A DNA stretch of 64,000 nucleotides from positions 129,688 through 193,687 of the forward strand of contig JBCCQN010000002.1 of NCBI GenBank assembly GCA_039024315.1, given 5' to 3'. Position 1 is the first letter of the stretch. Each line of letters starts with the position of its first letter. A program made the translations under genes and the position numbers. Below, piece after piece: positions 35,583 through 44,310 of this stretch. Below the pieces are notes generated by a model that worked only from the letters and a program-made list of their open reading frames with translations, ran no database searches and was not told where the DNA came from. The stretch is from JBCAWW01 sp039024315 (GTDB taxonomy: Bacteria; Bacteroidota; Bacteroidia; J057).

Positions 35583-35708
35583 ATTTTGAAGTAAAGAGTA
35601 TCCCGAAAGCTTTCGGGAGTATTCAATATCAAGAAAATAGCCTTGACGAACCGCACTCCTCAATTTTCCTGAGTCTTAATCCTGAATCCTATTGGCTAAG
35701 TACTCACA
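35583..35708. repeat. Family B intergenic repeat with 18-bp palindrome
   Basis: TCCCGAAAGCTTTCGGGA at 35601-35618 flanked by gaagtaaagagta and gtattcaatatcaagaaaat, ending in ctattggctaagtactcac next to the convergent gene. Confidence 0.7.
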
Positions 35709-35712
35709 TTCT

Positions 35713-38706
35713 TTATGCACCTCTTGGAACTTGATTCATGGTGTACCAAGCTTCCGTTGACCATAACTTTTGGCCGGACTGGCTTAGGAAAAGGTCATGA
35801 TTGAGACGGAAATAAATCACGTGATCAGGCTCCATACGGTCCATTTCCACAAAAACCTTTTTACGATCACTAGAAACTTGTACGCTACGTACATTGACGA
35901 AGCGCTCATCCAACTTTGGACCACCATAATCGGCTGTCGGTAGGTAGTACCAACTTTTGACCATATAGGAGCTGATCTGGTCTGCAGGCATTTCCTTGGC
36001 CAGCGGCTCAGTAAATTCAATCTCAAAGCCATTGCTTTGCGCACGAATGGCCAACATCTCAAAGGTTGACTTATTGTTATAGGTGAGTTTTTGTAGGCCA
36101 AACCAATTGTTCATCGCTCCGGTCATGTGCCGCCAGTTACCTGTAGAACCAACCCCTCCAATGTATAGAGCCCCATCTGGCCCCCAGACAATGCGATTGA
36201 CGCCAGCCTCTAAGCCTTGAGTAAAGCGGAAGAGCGCGCCTTGATATTGTCCGTTCACTTCTTCTACAAATACTCTTTTAACGCCTCCATGAGTAACTTC
36301 ACCATGAATCATCTGGCCAGCGTAAGGTCCGGTCATGATCTGACCTGGCTGCGAAGGAGAGTTACCAATTTCGTCTTGTGGCAACCAGACTACTGGTTTT
36401 TTCTCCGTCAAAGCAGCAGTACCTTCAAAATCAACAGAGCGAGAACCAAACCAATCGCCTTCCCTAACGTGTACGATTTTACTTGAGGGCAGCCAATCCC
36501 CTTGGTTATCCGCTACATATATTTCATCATTAAAGCCCAGCCCAATACCGTTAGGAGTACGTAAGCCAGTGGCGATGAATTCAAAGGTTCCGCTGCGCGG
36601 GTCAATTTTCACTACTTTACCGCGATCTGGGATTTGAGGATTGGCACTTGCCCCTCCTGGCATAATTGCCGTAGCTAGGGTTGCGTAGAGGTAGCCTTCT
36701 TTTTCAACTAAGCCAAAGGCAAACTCGTGGAAATTTGCTGAAACCTTCCAGCCATTGCATACTGTACGATACTCATCCGTGATCTTGTCGCCATCATGAT
36801 CGATCAATTCGGTAAGTTCTTGCTTCTGTAAAACATAAATATGCCCATCCACGACCTTTACGCCCAAGGGTTCGGCAAGACCAGTTGCAATGCGCGTAAC
36901 TGTAATTGCTTCTGGATCATCACCAGTAACGCCTTCCAGCATATAGACATCGCCAGCAGCATCCCAAGTAGAAACCAATAGGGCCTCTCCGTAAAAGTCC
37001 ATCCCCCCAACCCGTTTCTTAAAATCGGCGGGGCGTGCCATTGCTAGATCAAAACTTGGGTGTACGGCATTAAGCTCAAGACTATCTCCATAGACGAGCG
37101 CTATTTCTTGTTTTTCCTCCGTATAAGGGGCTGCATCTCCCTTCATCTCGGTCTTATGAGAGAGAATCTCCGCTGGCACCAATTCAAAAAATTCGGCCCC
37201 ATGGGGTAGCCACTGCCACACAAGAGCCCGACCACCTGAGTTTTCAAAATATTCAATTAGGACTTCATGTGGTCCTGCACTTAACTCAACTTCTCCATCA
37301 ACAGGTGAAGCACCATGGAGTCCATCATGATCGATAATCACTTTACCATCAATCGTCAAACGAGAACCATCATCACTGCGGAGTCTAAAGTCATATTTGG
37401 TAGTTTTTTTGATATCGATGATACCTTTGAGATGCATCACAAAATTGTGATTCAAGGGTTCAAAGGAGTTGTCCCAAATGTTGATCTCAGTACTAGTACC
37501 AGCATAATCAGGCTTACGATCTACCGGTATTTCTGGAATACTCCGAGGCTCATCCTTGGGAAATAAGTAAACACTAGCCGCAAGCCCTTCGGTTCTTGCC
37601 TGACCTTCGGCAGTGTAATCAATTTTGCGAGGCTCCTCAGTATATAAAGGATCTTCAGGTGCTTCCTCTTCCTCTGTATCGAGAGAAAGAATATAATCCA
37701 CCATGACTTCAGCATTTTCTTGGGTAAGGTCAGGGTGAGCCGTCATGGCCGTCGCGCCCCAAACCCCAGAGCCTCCTAAGCGAATCTTACGAGATAGTTT
37801 CTTGATGGTACTGGGACGGTTGGGATATTTATCAGCAATCGCTTGGTAAGAGGGGCCTACCGTTTGAACTTGTTCATTATGACAAGTACGGCAATCCCCC
37901 TGATTGATTAAAGTCAGTCCAAGATGTTGCCGCACAAAGGGTTGATCGTCAATCATCTCCTGCAAGCCGGGTTCACGAGAAAAGAAGAGACGTAGGTAGG
38001 TGGTGGCGTTAGGCTGTAGCCGTAGGGTACCTTTACCATCTAATTGATAAATCCAATTTACCGTTCGGCTCGCGCGTTCCCTGAAGGTGAAAGTACCATT
38101 CGTTTCTAAAAAGCGATCCGCTAAAATTGACTGTATGGTAGTCTTTAGGTGCAGCTCACTGCCTTCTGGCTGACCAGTGATCTCAAAGCGGCGCTCTAGG
38201 CCTGGCATGCCAGATTCATTTTCGATGTATTCTGGTCTTTCTTCCACTCGGATTTGGTGTCCATCCGGCATTTTTAGACTGTATTGCAAAATCACATTTT
38301 CTCCTTCAAAACGATGCCCATGATAATTGGCAGTAAGAGGAGTATGCTTGTCTCCCATCACCAACTCCCAAGCATGTTTTTGATCATTTTGTAGCCAAGC
38401 TGGGCCCAAACTACTTGGCTGAGGGCCGTGAGCATTGGTATAAACCGCACCCGCTAGCTCGACCCCGTCTCGCCAAACCTTGTATAGGTGGCAGTCTTGA
38501 GCATCATAAGCAATCCAAAATTCTTCTCCCAAAGCAATGGTCAACATCCGAGCCTGCTCATCTAGCACTGAGCGAAAGACCCACGGATCTCGTCCTCTCA
38601 GGTCCGCTCCTCCCTGTTTTTCGGTAGAGCGGCAACCATTGGGAATCCATAAAAGCGAGGTAATTACCAAGCCTAAGATAAGAGGTAGTAGTCCCTTAGT
38701 TTTCAT
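35713..38706 (-). CDS. Lipoprotein with cytochrome c, PA14 and sorbosone-dehydrogenase-like domains
   Basis: 997 residues. N-terminal lipoprotein signal MKTKGLLPLILGLVITSLLW followed by IPNGC. Residues 30-260 are beta-rich. A haem c site C-R-T-C-H lies near 275 in a short cytochrome domain (GDCRTCHNEQVQTVGP, GATAMTAHPDLTQENAEVMV). A PA14 sugar-binding domain follows near 395-490 (RLRSDDGSRLTIDGKVIIDH, GRALVWQWLPHGAEFFEL). Residues from about 550 form a six-bladed glucose/sorbosone-dehydrogenase-like propeller (GLAEPLGVKVVDGHIYVLQK; TGLRTPNGIGLGFNDEIYVA). Probably an envelope enzyme that oxidises sugars or polysaccharide products and passes electrons to haem. Related multi-domain proteins are common in Bacteroidota and Planctomycetes. 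Substrate unknown. Confidence 0.82.
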   Translation of the reverse strand: MKTKGLLPLILGLVITSLLWIPNGCRSTEKQGGADLRGRDPWVFRSVLDEQARMLTIALGEEFWIAYDAQDCHLYKVWRDGVELAGAVYTNAHGPQPSSLGPAWLQNDQKHAWELVMGDKHTPLTANYHGHRFEGENVILQYSLKMPDGHQIRVEERPEYIENESGMPGLERRFEITGQPEGSELHLKTTIQSILADRFLETNGTFTFRERASRTVNWIYQLDGKGTLRLQPNATTYLRLFFSREPGLQEMIDDQPFVRQHLGLTLINQGDCRTCHNEQVQTVGPSYQAIADKYPNRPSTIKKLSRKIRLGGSGVWGATAMTAHPDLTQENAEVMVDYILSLDTEEEEAPEDPLYTEEPRKIDYTAEGQARTEGLAASVYLFPKDEPRSIPEIPVDRKPDYAGTSTEINIWDNSFEPLNHNFVMHLKGIIDIKKTTKYDFRLRSDDGSRLTIDGKVIIDHDGLHGASPVDGEVELSAGPHEVLIEYFENSGGRALVWQWLPHGAEFFELVPAEILSHKTEMKGDAAPYTEEKQEIALVYGDSLELNAVHPSFDLAMARPADFKKRVGGMDFYGEALLVSTWDAAGDVYMLEGVTGDDPEAITVTRIATGLAEPLGVKVVDGHIYVLQKQELTELIDHDGDKITDEYRTVCNGWKVSANFHEFAFGLVEKEGYLYATLATAIMPGGASANPQIPDRGKVVKIDPRSGTFEFIATGLRTPNGIGLGFNDEIYVADNQGDWLPSSKIVHVREGDWFGSRSVDFEGTAALTEKKPVVWLPQDEIGNSPSQPGQIMTGPYAGQMIHGEVTHGGVKRVFVEEVNGQYQGALFRFTQGLEAGVNRIVWGPDGALYIGGVGSTGNWRHMTGAMNNWFGLQKLTYNNKSTFEMLAIRAQSNGFEIEFTEPLAKEMPADQISSYMVKSWYYLPTADYGGPKLDERFVNVRSVQVSSDRKKVFVEMDRMEPDHVIYFRLNHDLFLSQSGQKLWSTEAWYTMNQVPRGA

Positions 38707-38716
38707 AATTATCCGA

Positions 38717-38724
38717 TATCTTTG
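38717..38724 (+). promoter_or_regulatory. Possible -7 box for the Mla-type ATPase gene
   Basis: TATCTTTG matches TAnnTTTG perfectly and ends 24 bp before the TTG start. The expected -33 position falls in the start of the divergent gene, where only TTAG is found. The two genes share a gap of only 42 bp. Confidence 0.4.
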
Positions 38725-38748
38725 TTAGCTAAACAAAACTAGGGACAT

Positions 38749-39477
38749 TTGATCGAAATACACAATCTCCATAAGGCATTTGAAGGGCAAATAGTGCTTA
38801 ATGGCATAAATTTGACCATTCCCGATGGCAGCAGGCTAGGGATAATTGGGGGTAGTGGCAGTGGCAAATCAGTCCTCTTGCGCTGTATTTTAGGTTTAGA
38901 AAGTCCCGAGGCAGGAGAAATCTACATTGATGGCCAAAAGACCCAGTTGATGGATCGGCACCAATGGCGCGCTGTGCTGGATCAATTTGGCGTAGTTTTT
39001 CAACGGTCTGCCTTATTTGATTCCCTCAGTGTAGGGCAAAATGTAGGCATCAAACTGTATGAGGCCCATGAGCTTTCCCCCGCTAAGATTGAAGCATTGG
39101 TGCTTGAAGCACTGGCCAAAGTACAGTTAGGCCCCGAGGTGATGCAGAAGTTTCCGGAGGAGCTTTCAGGAGGGATGCAAAAACGAGTGGCCATTGCGAG
39201 AGCCATCATTCATCAACCGCGTTACTTGGTATATGACGAGCCCAGTACGGGTTTAGATCCCATCAGTGCAGACCGCATAGACGAGTTGATTTTGGACTTA
39301 GCCGCCGAGGAAGGCAGAACCAGCATCATCGTAACCCATGATATGGATTCCCTACACAAAATAGCCAATCAGGTGGCTATGGTAAATGAAAAGAAAATCG
39401 GCTTTGCAGGCAAACCAGAGGATTTTTGGCAATCGGCACGGCCTGAGATCAAAGCATTTTTGCGCAGAAGTGGATAA
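38749..39477 (+). CDS. Mla-type ABC transporter ATP-binding protein
   Basis: 242 residues. The start is TTG 38749: the codon three before it is an in-frame TAG (38740-38742), and MIEIHNLHKAFEGQIVLNGI is the natural beginning of the family. Walker A GGSGSGKSVLL near residues 34-44, Q-loop FGVVFQRSALFDSLSV, signature LSGGMQKRVAIARAI near 139, Walker B YLVYDEPSTGLDPI, H-loop VTHDM. FQRSALFDS and the STGLDPI form are typical of MlaF, the ATPase of phospholipid/MCE transport. The permease (MlaE) and MCE protein are not next to it, so it is an orphan here; they may be elsewhere in the genome. Confidence 0.9.
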   Translation: MIEIHNLHKAFEGQIVLNGINLTIPDGSRLGIIGGSGSGKSVLLRCILGLESPEAGEIYIDGQKTQLMDRHQWRAVLDQFGVVFQRSALFDSLSVGQNVGIKLYEAHELSPAKIEALVLEALAKVQLGPEVMQKFPEELSGGMQKRVAIARAIIHQPRYLVYDEPSTGLDPISADRIDELILDLAAEEGRTSIIVTHDMDSLHKIANQVAMVNEKKIGFAGKPEDFWQSARPEIKAFLRRSG

Positions 39478-39481
39478 GGGA

Positions 39482-39632
39482 GTAGAAAGTATCCCGAAAG
39501 CTTTCGGGAGTATTAAGTAGGTAGACAATAGTATTTAGTATTAAGACCTAGGCAAGTTGGGCTTTAAGATTCTGCAAGACCTTTTTTTCTGTAATGTATA
39601 CTTTGTACTCTATACTCTATACTTAAGTAGCT
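39482..39632. repeat. Family B intergenic repeat with 18-bp palindrome
   Basis: TCCCGAAAGCTTTCGGGA at 39492-39509, then tagacaatagtatttagtat, taagacctagg, TTGGGCTTTAAGATTCTGCA and a T-rich end to tatactctatact. Closest relative is 50641-50755. This and the family A element fill the 342-bp gap 39478-39819, in which I see no gene. Confidence 0.75.
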
Positions 39633-39702
39633 GCTTGGCTCTCAAAGTATTTCTCTTCTCACCGCTCTCTGATTATTTACGGTATAGGTCGTTGAGGCCT
39701 TG

Positions 39703-39791
39703 TTTCACGCTTCGCGGAACGCTTGTCTCCGTCTTTTGGGTGCTGCAAGGCAATGCCTCGCAGCGAGAACGAGCGTTCTGCGCAGCAGTAA
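39703..39791. repeat. Family A REP/MITE-like element, full copy (inverted orientation)
   Basis: Left arm ACGCTTCGCGGAACGCTT (39707-39724), right arm AGCGTTCTGCGCAGCAGTAA (39772-39791). The centre contains TCTTTTGGGTGCTGCAAGG and an inner hairpin GCTGC-A-AGGC-AAT-GCCT-C-GCAGC (39742-39764). Compared with the copy at 54869 the outer pair of that hairpin shows a compensating change. Located between convergent genes. Confidence 0.85.
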
Positions 39792-39819
39792 ACCCTATCC
39801 AAGCAATGAATCTCTGTGC

Positions 39820-40833
39820 CTAAACCAAATGGATGCTACGGGCAGGTAAGGCTAATAGCATAGCGCTTTCAAATTCCTCCGCCCATTCCTCCTTGAGCAC
39901 AGCCACGACTTTAAAATCAGTTTCAGTATACATTTTTTGCGTCGCCTCAAAGTCCTTAAAGCACAGCAGTTGATAATCAACCCCTTCCTTACGGGAACGG
40001 ACAAACGCCATGGCCTTGCGCGGATCAATGCGGTTACCAGTCAAGCCTTTGGGATCTAGTGGCAAAGCGATTTTGAAAAAGGTGCCGAGGCTTTTAATGT
40101 CTGGAATAAACTCATCGCAAATCCAGCCTACCTTATTTAGGTTGATGTAGAGGCTGCGTAGATTATCAAATTCGATGATTCCTCTTTTGATACGTGAACC
40201 GTATTCCATAGCGATTAGGCTTGAGTAAATCACTAATTGTTGGCCTAGATCACGACCTTGTAGCTCTTCGGCTACGGCCAAGCGAATGGTGTAAGAAGTC
40301 TTTTCGTTGGTGTGATAACCCACTTCAAAAATGGTGGCGCGGACCCTAGCATCATCATCCAGCAAGATCACTCCATGGCCGTATTCCTCAAAACGGTGCA
40401 GATCAAAGGCACAGATCTCTGCGGCCAAATCAGGTGAATAACGCTCCTCTAAAAAGGCCTTAATGGCAGGAATATCTTCATTATGATAGAGACGTAGTTC
40501 GAGTCCATAAGCAGCAGCAGTGCTTTCAATTTGCCTGCGCCACTCTTCGGCAAACGCAAACTTATCATTCCAAAACTGTGGCAAAGGAATATCAGATTGC
40601 TCACAAATATCAATCGGCTTTTGAAATAAGAGGGGACCATCATGCTTCCATTCAGGTTTTTTTAATTGGAAGTTGATGATGCCGTTTTTTTGGTAAAGAA
40701 AGAAAGGGGTTTCGTCATTTTGCTCTTGGGGTAGTAATTGTGCACTCATTAAAATAGGGATCGTCGGTAGTGATGTTGATAACTTTCCACAAGGTATTTT
40801 CTTTTCTTCAGAAATATATAGGGTTTTCATCAT
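39820..40833 (-). CDS. GNAT-fold acetyltransferase-like protein
   Basis: 337 residues, cytoplasmic. The middle (about residues 105-225) has GNAT-like features: RLYHNEDIPAIKAFLEERYS, GHGVILLDDDARVRATIFEV, then TIRLAVAEELQGRDLGQQLV where Q-G-R-D-L-G resembles the acetyl-CoA loop (R/Q-x-x-G-x-G/A), and NLRSLYINLNKVGW. The N-terminal 100 and C-terminal 110 residues are not recognised. An alternative start at 40749 (MSAQLLPQE) would shorten it by 28 residues. Substrate unknown; acetyltransferase activity is inferred from fold-like motifs only. Confidence 0.6.
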   Translation of the reverse strand: MMKTLYISEEKKIPCGKLSTSLPTIPILMSAQLLPQEQNDETPFFLYQKNGIINFQLKKPEWKHDGPLLFQKPIDICEQSDIPLPQFWNDKFAFAEEWRRQIESTAAAYGLELRLYHNEDIPAIKAFLEERYSPDLAAEICAFDLHRFEEYGHGVILLDDDARVRATIFEVGYHTNEKTSYTIRLAVAEELQGRDLGQQLVIYSSLIAMEYGSRIKRGIIEFDNLRSLYINLNKVGWICDEFIPDIKSLGTFFKIALPLDPKGLTGNRIDPRKAMAFVRSRKEGVDYQLLCFKDFEATQKMYTETDFKVVAVLKEEWAEEFESAMLLALPARSIHLV

Positions 40834-40841
40834 GAACCTTT

Positions 40842-40860
40842 CGTTCTGCGCAGCAGTCCT
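40842..40860. repeat. Family A REP-like half element
   Basis: CGTTCTGCGCAGCAGTCCT, just upstream of the GNAT-like gene start. Confidence 0.55.
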
Positions 40861-41340
40861 CCCAAAAAAAGTTTGCCTAAGTGGAATTTCTCACACTACA
40901 AGATTACATGCTAAAGTTATTTTTTTGCAAAAACTCCTCTTACGCCAGGCTAGCAAATAGAAACTTTGAATAAAAATTCAAACAACTCACTGACTAACAA
41001 GTCCTTACAAAACACCCACCCGCAAACACCTCTAATCGTTGCGATGAAGCCCAGAATCTATTTCCCCGTTCAAGGATCAATATGAACCATTGACACATAT
41101 TTTGAATGAGTGTTTATTTTAATTACCCTGTTATTTTTTGGAGGATAGAATAAAAGGTAGCTACTGGTCTGGAGATAAAAAGTATTCGATTCTTTGGAAA
41201 ATCTTTCTTCTTGCTCTCTTCGAGAACCCTTCTTTGGCGGCAATTGCCCTGAGCACGTTTTTTATCTATTCACTGCCAGCGGAAGGCTTACGAATAAAAG
41301 CGCTAGGCCAAGGGGAAATAAGCAGTAGAGGCCTAGACTG

Positions 41341-41359
41341 AGCGTTCTGCGAAGCGAGA
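41341..41359. repeat. Family A REP-like half element
   Basis: AGCGTTCTGCGAAGCGAGA, downstream of the T9SS beta-helix gene. Confidence 0.5.
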
Positions 41360-41415
41360 AATGCCCTTAGCATCTCCTCTATTAGCCTGACACACAGCAT
41401 CTTCCTATCAAAGCT

Positions 41416-42507
41416 TTATCGCACAATCAGAGTAGTACTCGCGAAATGACCTTTTTCATCACTGAGGCTAATGAGATAATTACCAGCGTTGGGTAGCATT
41501 TGCCGGTCCAAAGTAAATCGTTCCGCCTCAAGCAAATGCTGTTGGAAGACCTCTCTTCCTTGCATATCAAATATGCGCAGCGTGAGTGCTCCCCGCCAAG
41601 CATATGATAAATCAAGGGTTGCAGTGCTACTCATCGGCTGAGGATAGAGCAGGATACGAAAGTCATAAGGCGATTCATTTTGGGTGGAGACATAGTCATC
41701 CAGAACGACCGTGACGTCCCCTCCCCCTTTGATATAGTCCGCAGTAGGATTGATAATCGTACAGCTGCTATTTCCAGCATTGGAGGAGATATCTAAAAAG
41801 CCCAGATCAGTTTGGGTGCGTCGATCTAATATACCATTGTTACGGCCAATGCCGTTAAAATCTAAATCACACCAGCAATTATTATTGATGGAAACGGTTT
41901 CGTCAGTCTTCATGACCGCTTGGTAAACCTTATTCTCACAAATTTCGTTTCCCCAAAACCGCTTAAAGTCACCACCGGTCAAAAACTCTATCCCAATATC
42001 ATTTTGCACCAAAGCGTTGCGCGAAGCGGTAAAATCATGAGGATGTTGTTCTATCAACAAAGCAGTCCCTCCATACCCAAAGGTACAGTCTTCCATTAAG
42101 ATAGGGTCAAAACCACTGCTCCGAATCGCTAAGCCAGTCTGCGCCAAAAGTATATCGGTGTACTGGAGATTGAGAGAAGCTTTTTTGCCTAGTAATTCAA
42201 TTCCTTTCCAATTAGGTTCACTGCCAAGGGAGATGGGTCCGATTCGAACGGGAGCAGCATCTGCCCCCAAAGACTCTAATCGTCCTCTTACGATGATACC
42301 ATAACCATTTTCAAAACGAAGCTCTACGCCTGCCTCTATTTGCAATAAGCCATTGGTGGTGATTTCTAGATCACCGTAGATCAAATAGGGGCTAGCAAAG
42401 TAGGACCACACTGTGGGTTCATCGATGGTAGCTTGGTAAATCGGTGTTTGAGCTCTGGTAAAACTCAAACCGCAAAACAGGATAAGAAGGAATAAACGCA
42501 TACTCAT
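41416..42507 (-). CDS. Exported beta-helix-like protein with T9SS sorting domain
   Basis: 363 residues from ATG 42507 (MSMRLFLLILFCGLSFTRAQ); 42501 is equally possible, and the frame opens earlier at 42534 without a signal-peptide start. After the signal peptide the pattern ASPYLIYGDLEITTNGLLQI, VELRFENGYGIIVRG, WKGIELLGKKASLNLQYTDI and MEDCTFGYGGTALLIEQH is that of a right-handed parallel beta-helix. The last 80 residues (ILLYPQPMSSTATLDLSYAW, LRIFDMQGREVFQQ, GNYLISL, TTLIVR) are a type A T9SS sorting domain. It is secreted through T9SS to the surface; binding target or enzyme activity not evident. Confidence 0.83.
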   Translation of the reverse strand: MSMRLFLLILFCGLSFTRAQTPIYQATIDEPTVWSYFASPYLIYGDLEITTNGLLQIEAGVELRFENGYGIIVRGRLESLGADAAPVRIGPISLGSEPNWKGIELLGKKASLNLQYTDILLAQTGLAIRSSGFDPILMEDCTFGYGGTALLIEQHPHDFTASRNALVQNDIGIEFLTGGDFKRFWGNEICENKVYQAVMKTDETVSINNNCWCDLDFNGIGRNNGILDRRTQTDLGFLDISSNAGNSSCTIINPTADYIKGGGDVTVVLDDYVSTQNESPYDFRILLYPQPMSSTATLDLSYAWRGALTLRIFDMQGREVFQQHLLEAERFTLDRQMLPNAGNYLISLSDEKGHFASTTLIVR

Positions 42508-42655
42508 GGCCTTGATATATATCAATAAAATCAAATATTAGCGGAAAGAAAAACAGGACATTTTTCCGACATTGTATTCAAAATGCTTTCAGCATTTATT
42601 TATTAAAATATTAATTGTCAGAGGATTAAGCCTATCCTAAGTTAAATTTTGTAGT

Positions 42656-44128
42656 ATGTACAAGACTAAGTTGCTCCAAATTTTAAATCATCTTAGCCCC
42701 AAAGAAAAAAAACAATTTCAAGAATTTGTGGCCTCCCCTTACTTCAACCAGCGAGAAGAAGCCAAGGTCATGCTTTCTCACCTCTTATCTTTGCCACCGG
42801 AGGATCCGGGTTTGCACCGCCGGAGTGTTTACAGAGTGGTGTATGGCAAAGCTCAGCTAAACGAAACCCGCTTGCGCTTAGAAACCTCTCATTTATATAA
42901 GTTACTCAAACGCTTTTTGGCCCAAAAGGCCTATGAAAAGGACGATAGCGCCAGCGAATTATATCTGCTTACTTCTTTACGGGAACACAAACTGACCAAA
43001 GTCTTTGAAATTGAGCAAAAGCGCTTTGATAGCAAATTGGCACAATCTGCAACCCAAGATGGGGATTATCATTATGCTCAATTTAAAAAAGAGGCTGAGG
43101 CAAACGCCATGTATGGGCAACAGTATCTGCGCCTTCCAGATCCACACCTACAGGCTAAGATCGATCATTTGGATCGCTACTATTTACTACTCAAACTCAA
43201 AGAAAGTTGTGAGATGCGCAATCGAGAACGCATTCTCAACACCCCATATGAACTGCATTTACTCGCTGAGATTCGCGCTTTCTTGCAGCAAAATCAGGCT
43301 TGGTTAGCCGAAGATCCAGCGCTTGCAATCTACTCTCTGATCTTACAACTCCAAGATGCCGAATTGGCCAAAAAGCCTGATCTAGAGAGGCTAGATCAAT
43401 TGCTGACGCTCTTGGCCCAGCATCACCAACTCGTCAATCAACAGGAGGCTAGGGGTATGTACAAACATGCGCAAAACTACTGTATCCGCTGTGTCAATTT
43501 GGGAATAGCTGGATTTAGAGAGCGTCTCTTGGCCATTTATCAACAAGGACTTGAAAACGGATTGCTTCTAGTGACCGGGACCATTGCCCCTACCGATTAT
43601 CAAAATATTGTAATTACGGCCCTTCGTTTAGACAAATTAGCTTGGGCCAAAAGCTTTGCGGAAGAGTATCAATCCAAGTTAGTGGCCGAAGGCCGCAACA
43701 ATGCCTACCATATGGTATTGGCTCATATTTACAATGCAGAGGGCCGTAATAGTGATGCAATCCAGCTATTGCAAAGTGTTCAATTTAGCGACATTTCCTT
43801 TCAGTTAAATGCCAGAATGTTGCTATTTCAACTGTATTATGAGCAACAAGCTTGGGAAGCAGCGCTGTACCATCTAGAAGCATTCAACATTTTTGTACGC
43901 AGAAACAAGCAAATACCTACCCCTAGGCGTAAGGCCTACAGCAATCAGTTAAAATTGAGTAGAAAGTTGATTTTGTTAGCAGAAAAGACAAAAAAATTGG
44001 GCGGTGAGGAATTCCGAAAAGAAACAGAATCCCTGCACCGCCAGCTTCAACACACTTCCCAACTAGTCAATCGAAACTGGCTAGTCGGTAAGCTTCAAAA
44101 GCTCAAAGATATATACCTGAAGGGTTAG
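42656..44128 (+). CDS. Large helical (TPR-like) protein of unknown function
   Basis: 490 residues, almost entirely alpha-helical, no signal peptide. The opening KTKLLQILNHLSPKEKKQFQ, then FVASPYFNQREEAKVMLSHL suggests a conserved N-terminal module seen in related Bacteroidota proteins (I know it only by appearance). The second half shows TPR-like helix pairs (AYHMVLAHIYNAEGRNSDAI; MLLFQLYYEQQAWEAALYHL). Likely a scaffold. It lies upstream of the two PorV-like genes (183-bp gap), but a functional link is not shown. Function not recognised. Confidence 0.75.
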   Translation: MYKTKLLQILNHLSPKEKKQFQEFVASPYFNQREEAKVMLSHLLSLPPEDPGLHRRSVYRVVYGKAQLNETRLRLETSHLYKLLKRFLAQKAYEKDDSASELYLLTSLREHKLTKVFEIEQKRFDSKLAQSATQDGDYHYAQFKKEAEANAMYGQQYLRLPDPHLQAKIDHLDRYYLLLKLKESCEMRNRERILNTPYELHLLAEIRAFLQQNQAWLAEDPALAIYSLILQLQDAELAKKPDLERLDQLLTLLAQHHQLVNQQEARGMYKHAQNYCIRCVNLGIAGFRERLLAIYQQGLENGLLLVTGTIAPTDYQNIVITALRLDKLAWAKSFAEEYQSKLVAEGRNNAYHMVLAHIYNAEGRNSDAIQLLQSVQFSDISFQLNARMLLFQLYYEQQAWEAALYHLEAFNIFVRRNKQIPTPRRKAYSNQLKLSRKLILLAEKTKKLGGEEFRKETESLHRQLQHTSQLVNRNWLVGKLQKLKDIYLKG

Positions 44129-44310
44129 TTCTCTTGGAGGTACGCTAGTTGAATCTCCCAATCAAATAGCACCCAAAATGACTGTTCTCCATTTCCTCAG
44201 CAAATGTAATTAAGCATAAATATTTCGAGAATCCAATAAAATGGGTCGCTAAAATATTAATTCTAATCTATAATTCATCTAGACTTCAAATAGCCATAAA
44301 AATCACAATT

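Larger units (their letters stand above)
40834..41415. other. 582-bp intergenic region without a convincing gene
   Basis: Between two minus-strand genes. It contains family A half elements at both ends (40842-40860 and 41341-41359). A plus-strand frame at 41138-41341 opens only with TTG and encodes no recognisable protein. Otherwise AT-rich with many stops. The promoter of the GNAT-like gene should lie near 40850-40930, where the minus strand has TAACTTTA, but no -33 box fits. Confidence 0.5.

Noticed and set aside
39557..39823. Plus-strand frame of 88 codons downstream of the Mla-type ATPase
   Set aside because: Made of family B and family A repeat sequence, no conserved protein.
41138..41341. 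Plus-strand frame of 67 codons in a 582-bp gap
   Set aside because: Opens with TTG only, no recognisable protein, and ends in a repeat half element.
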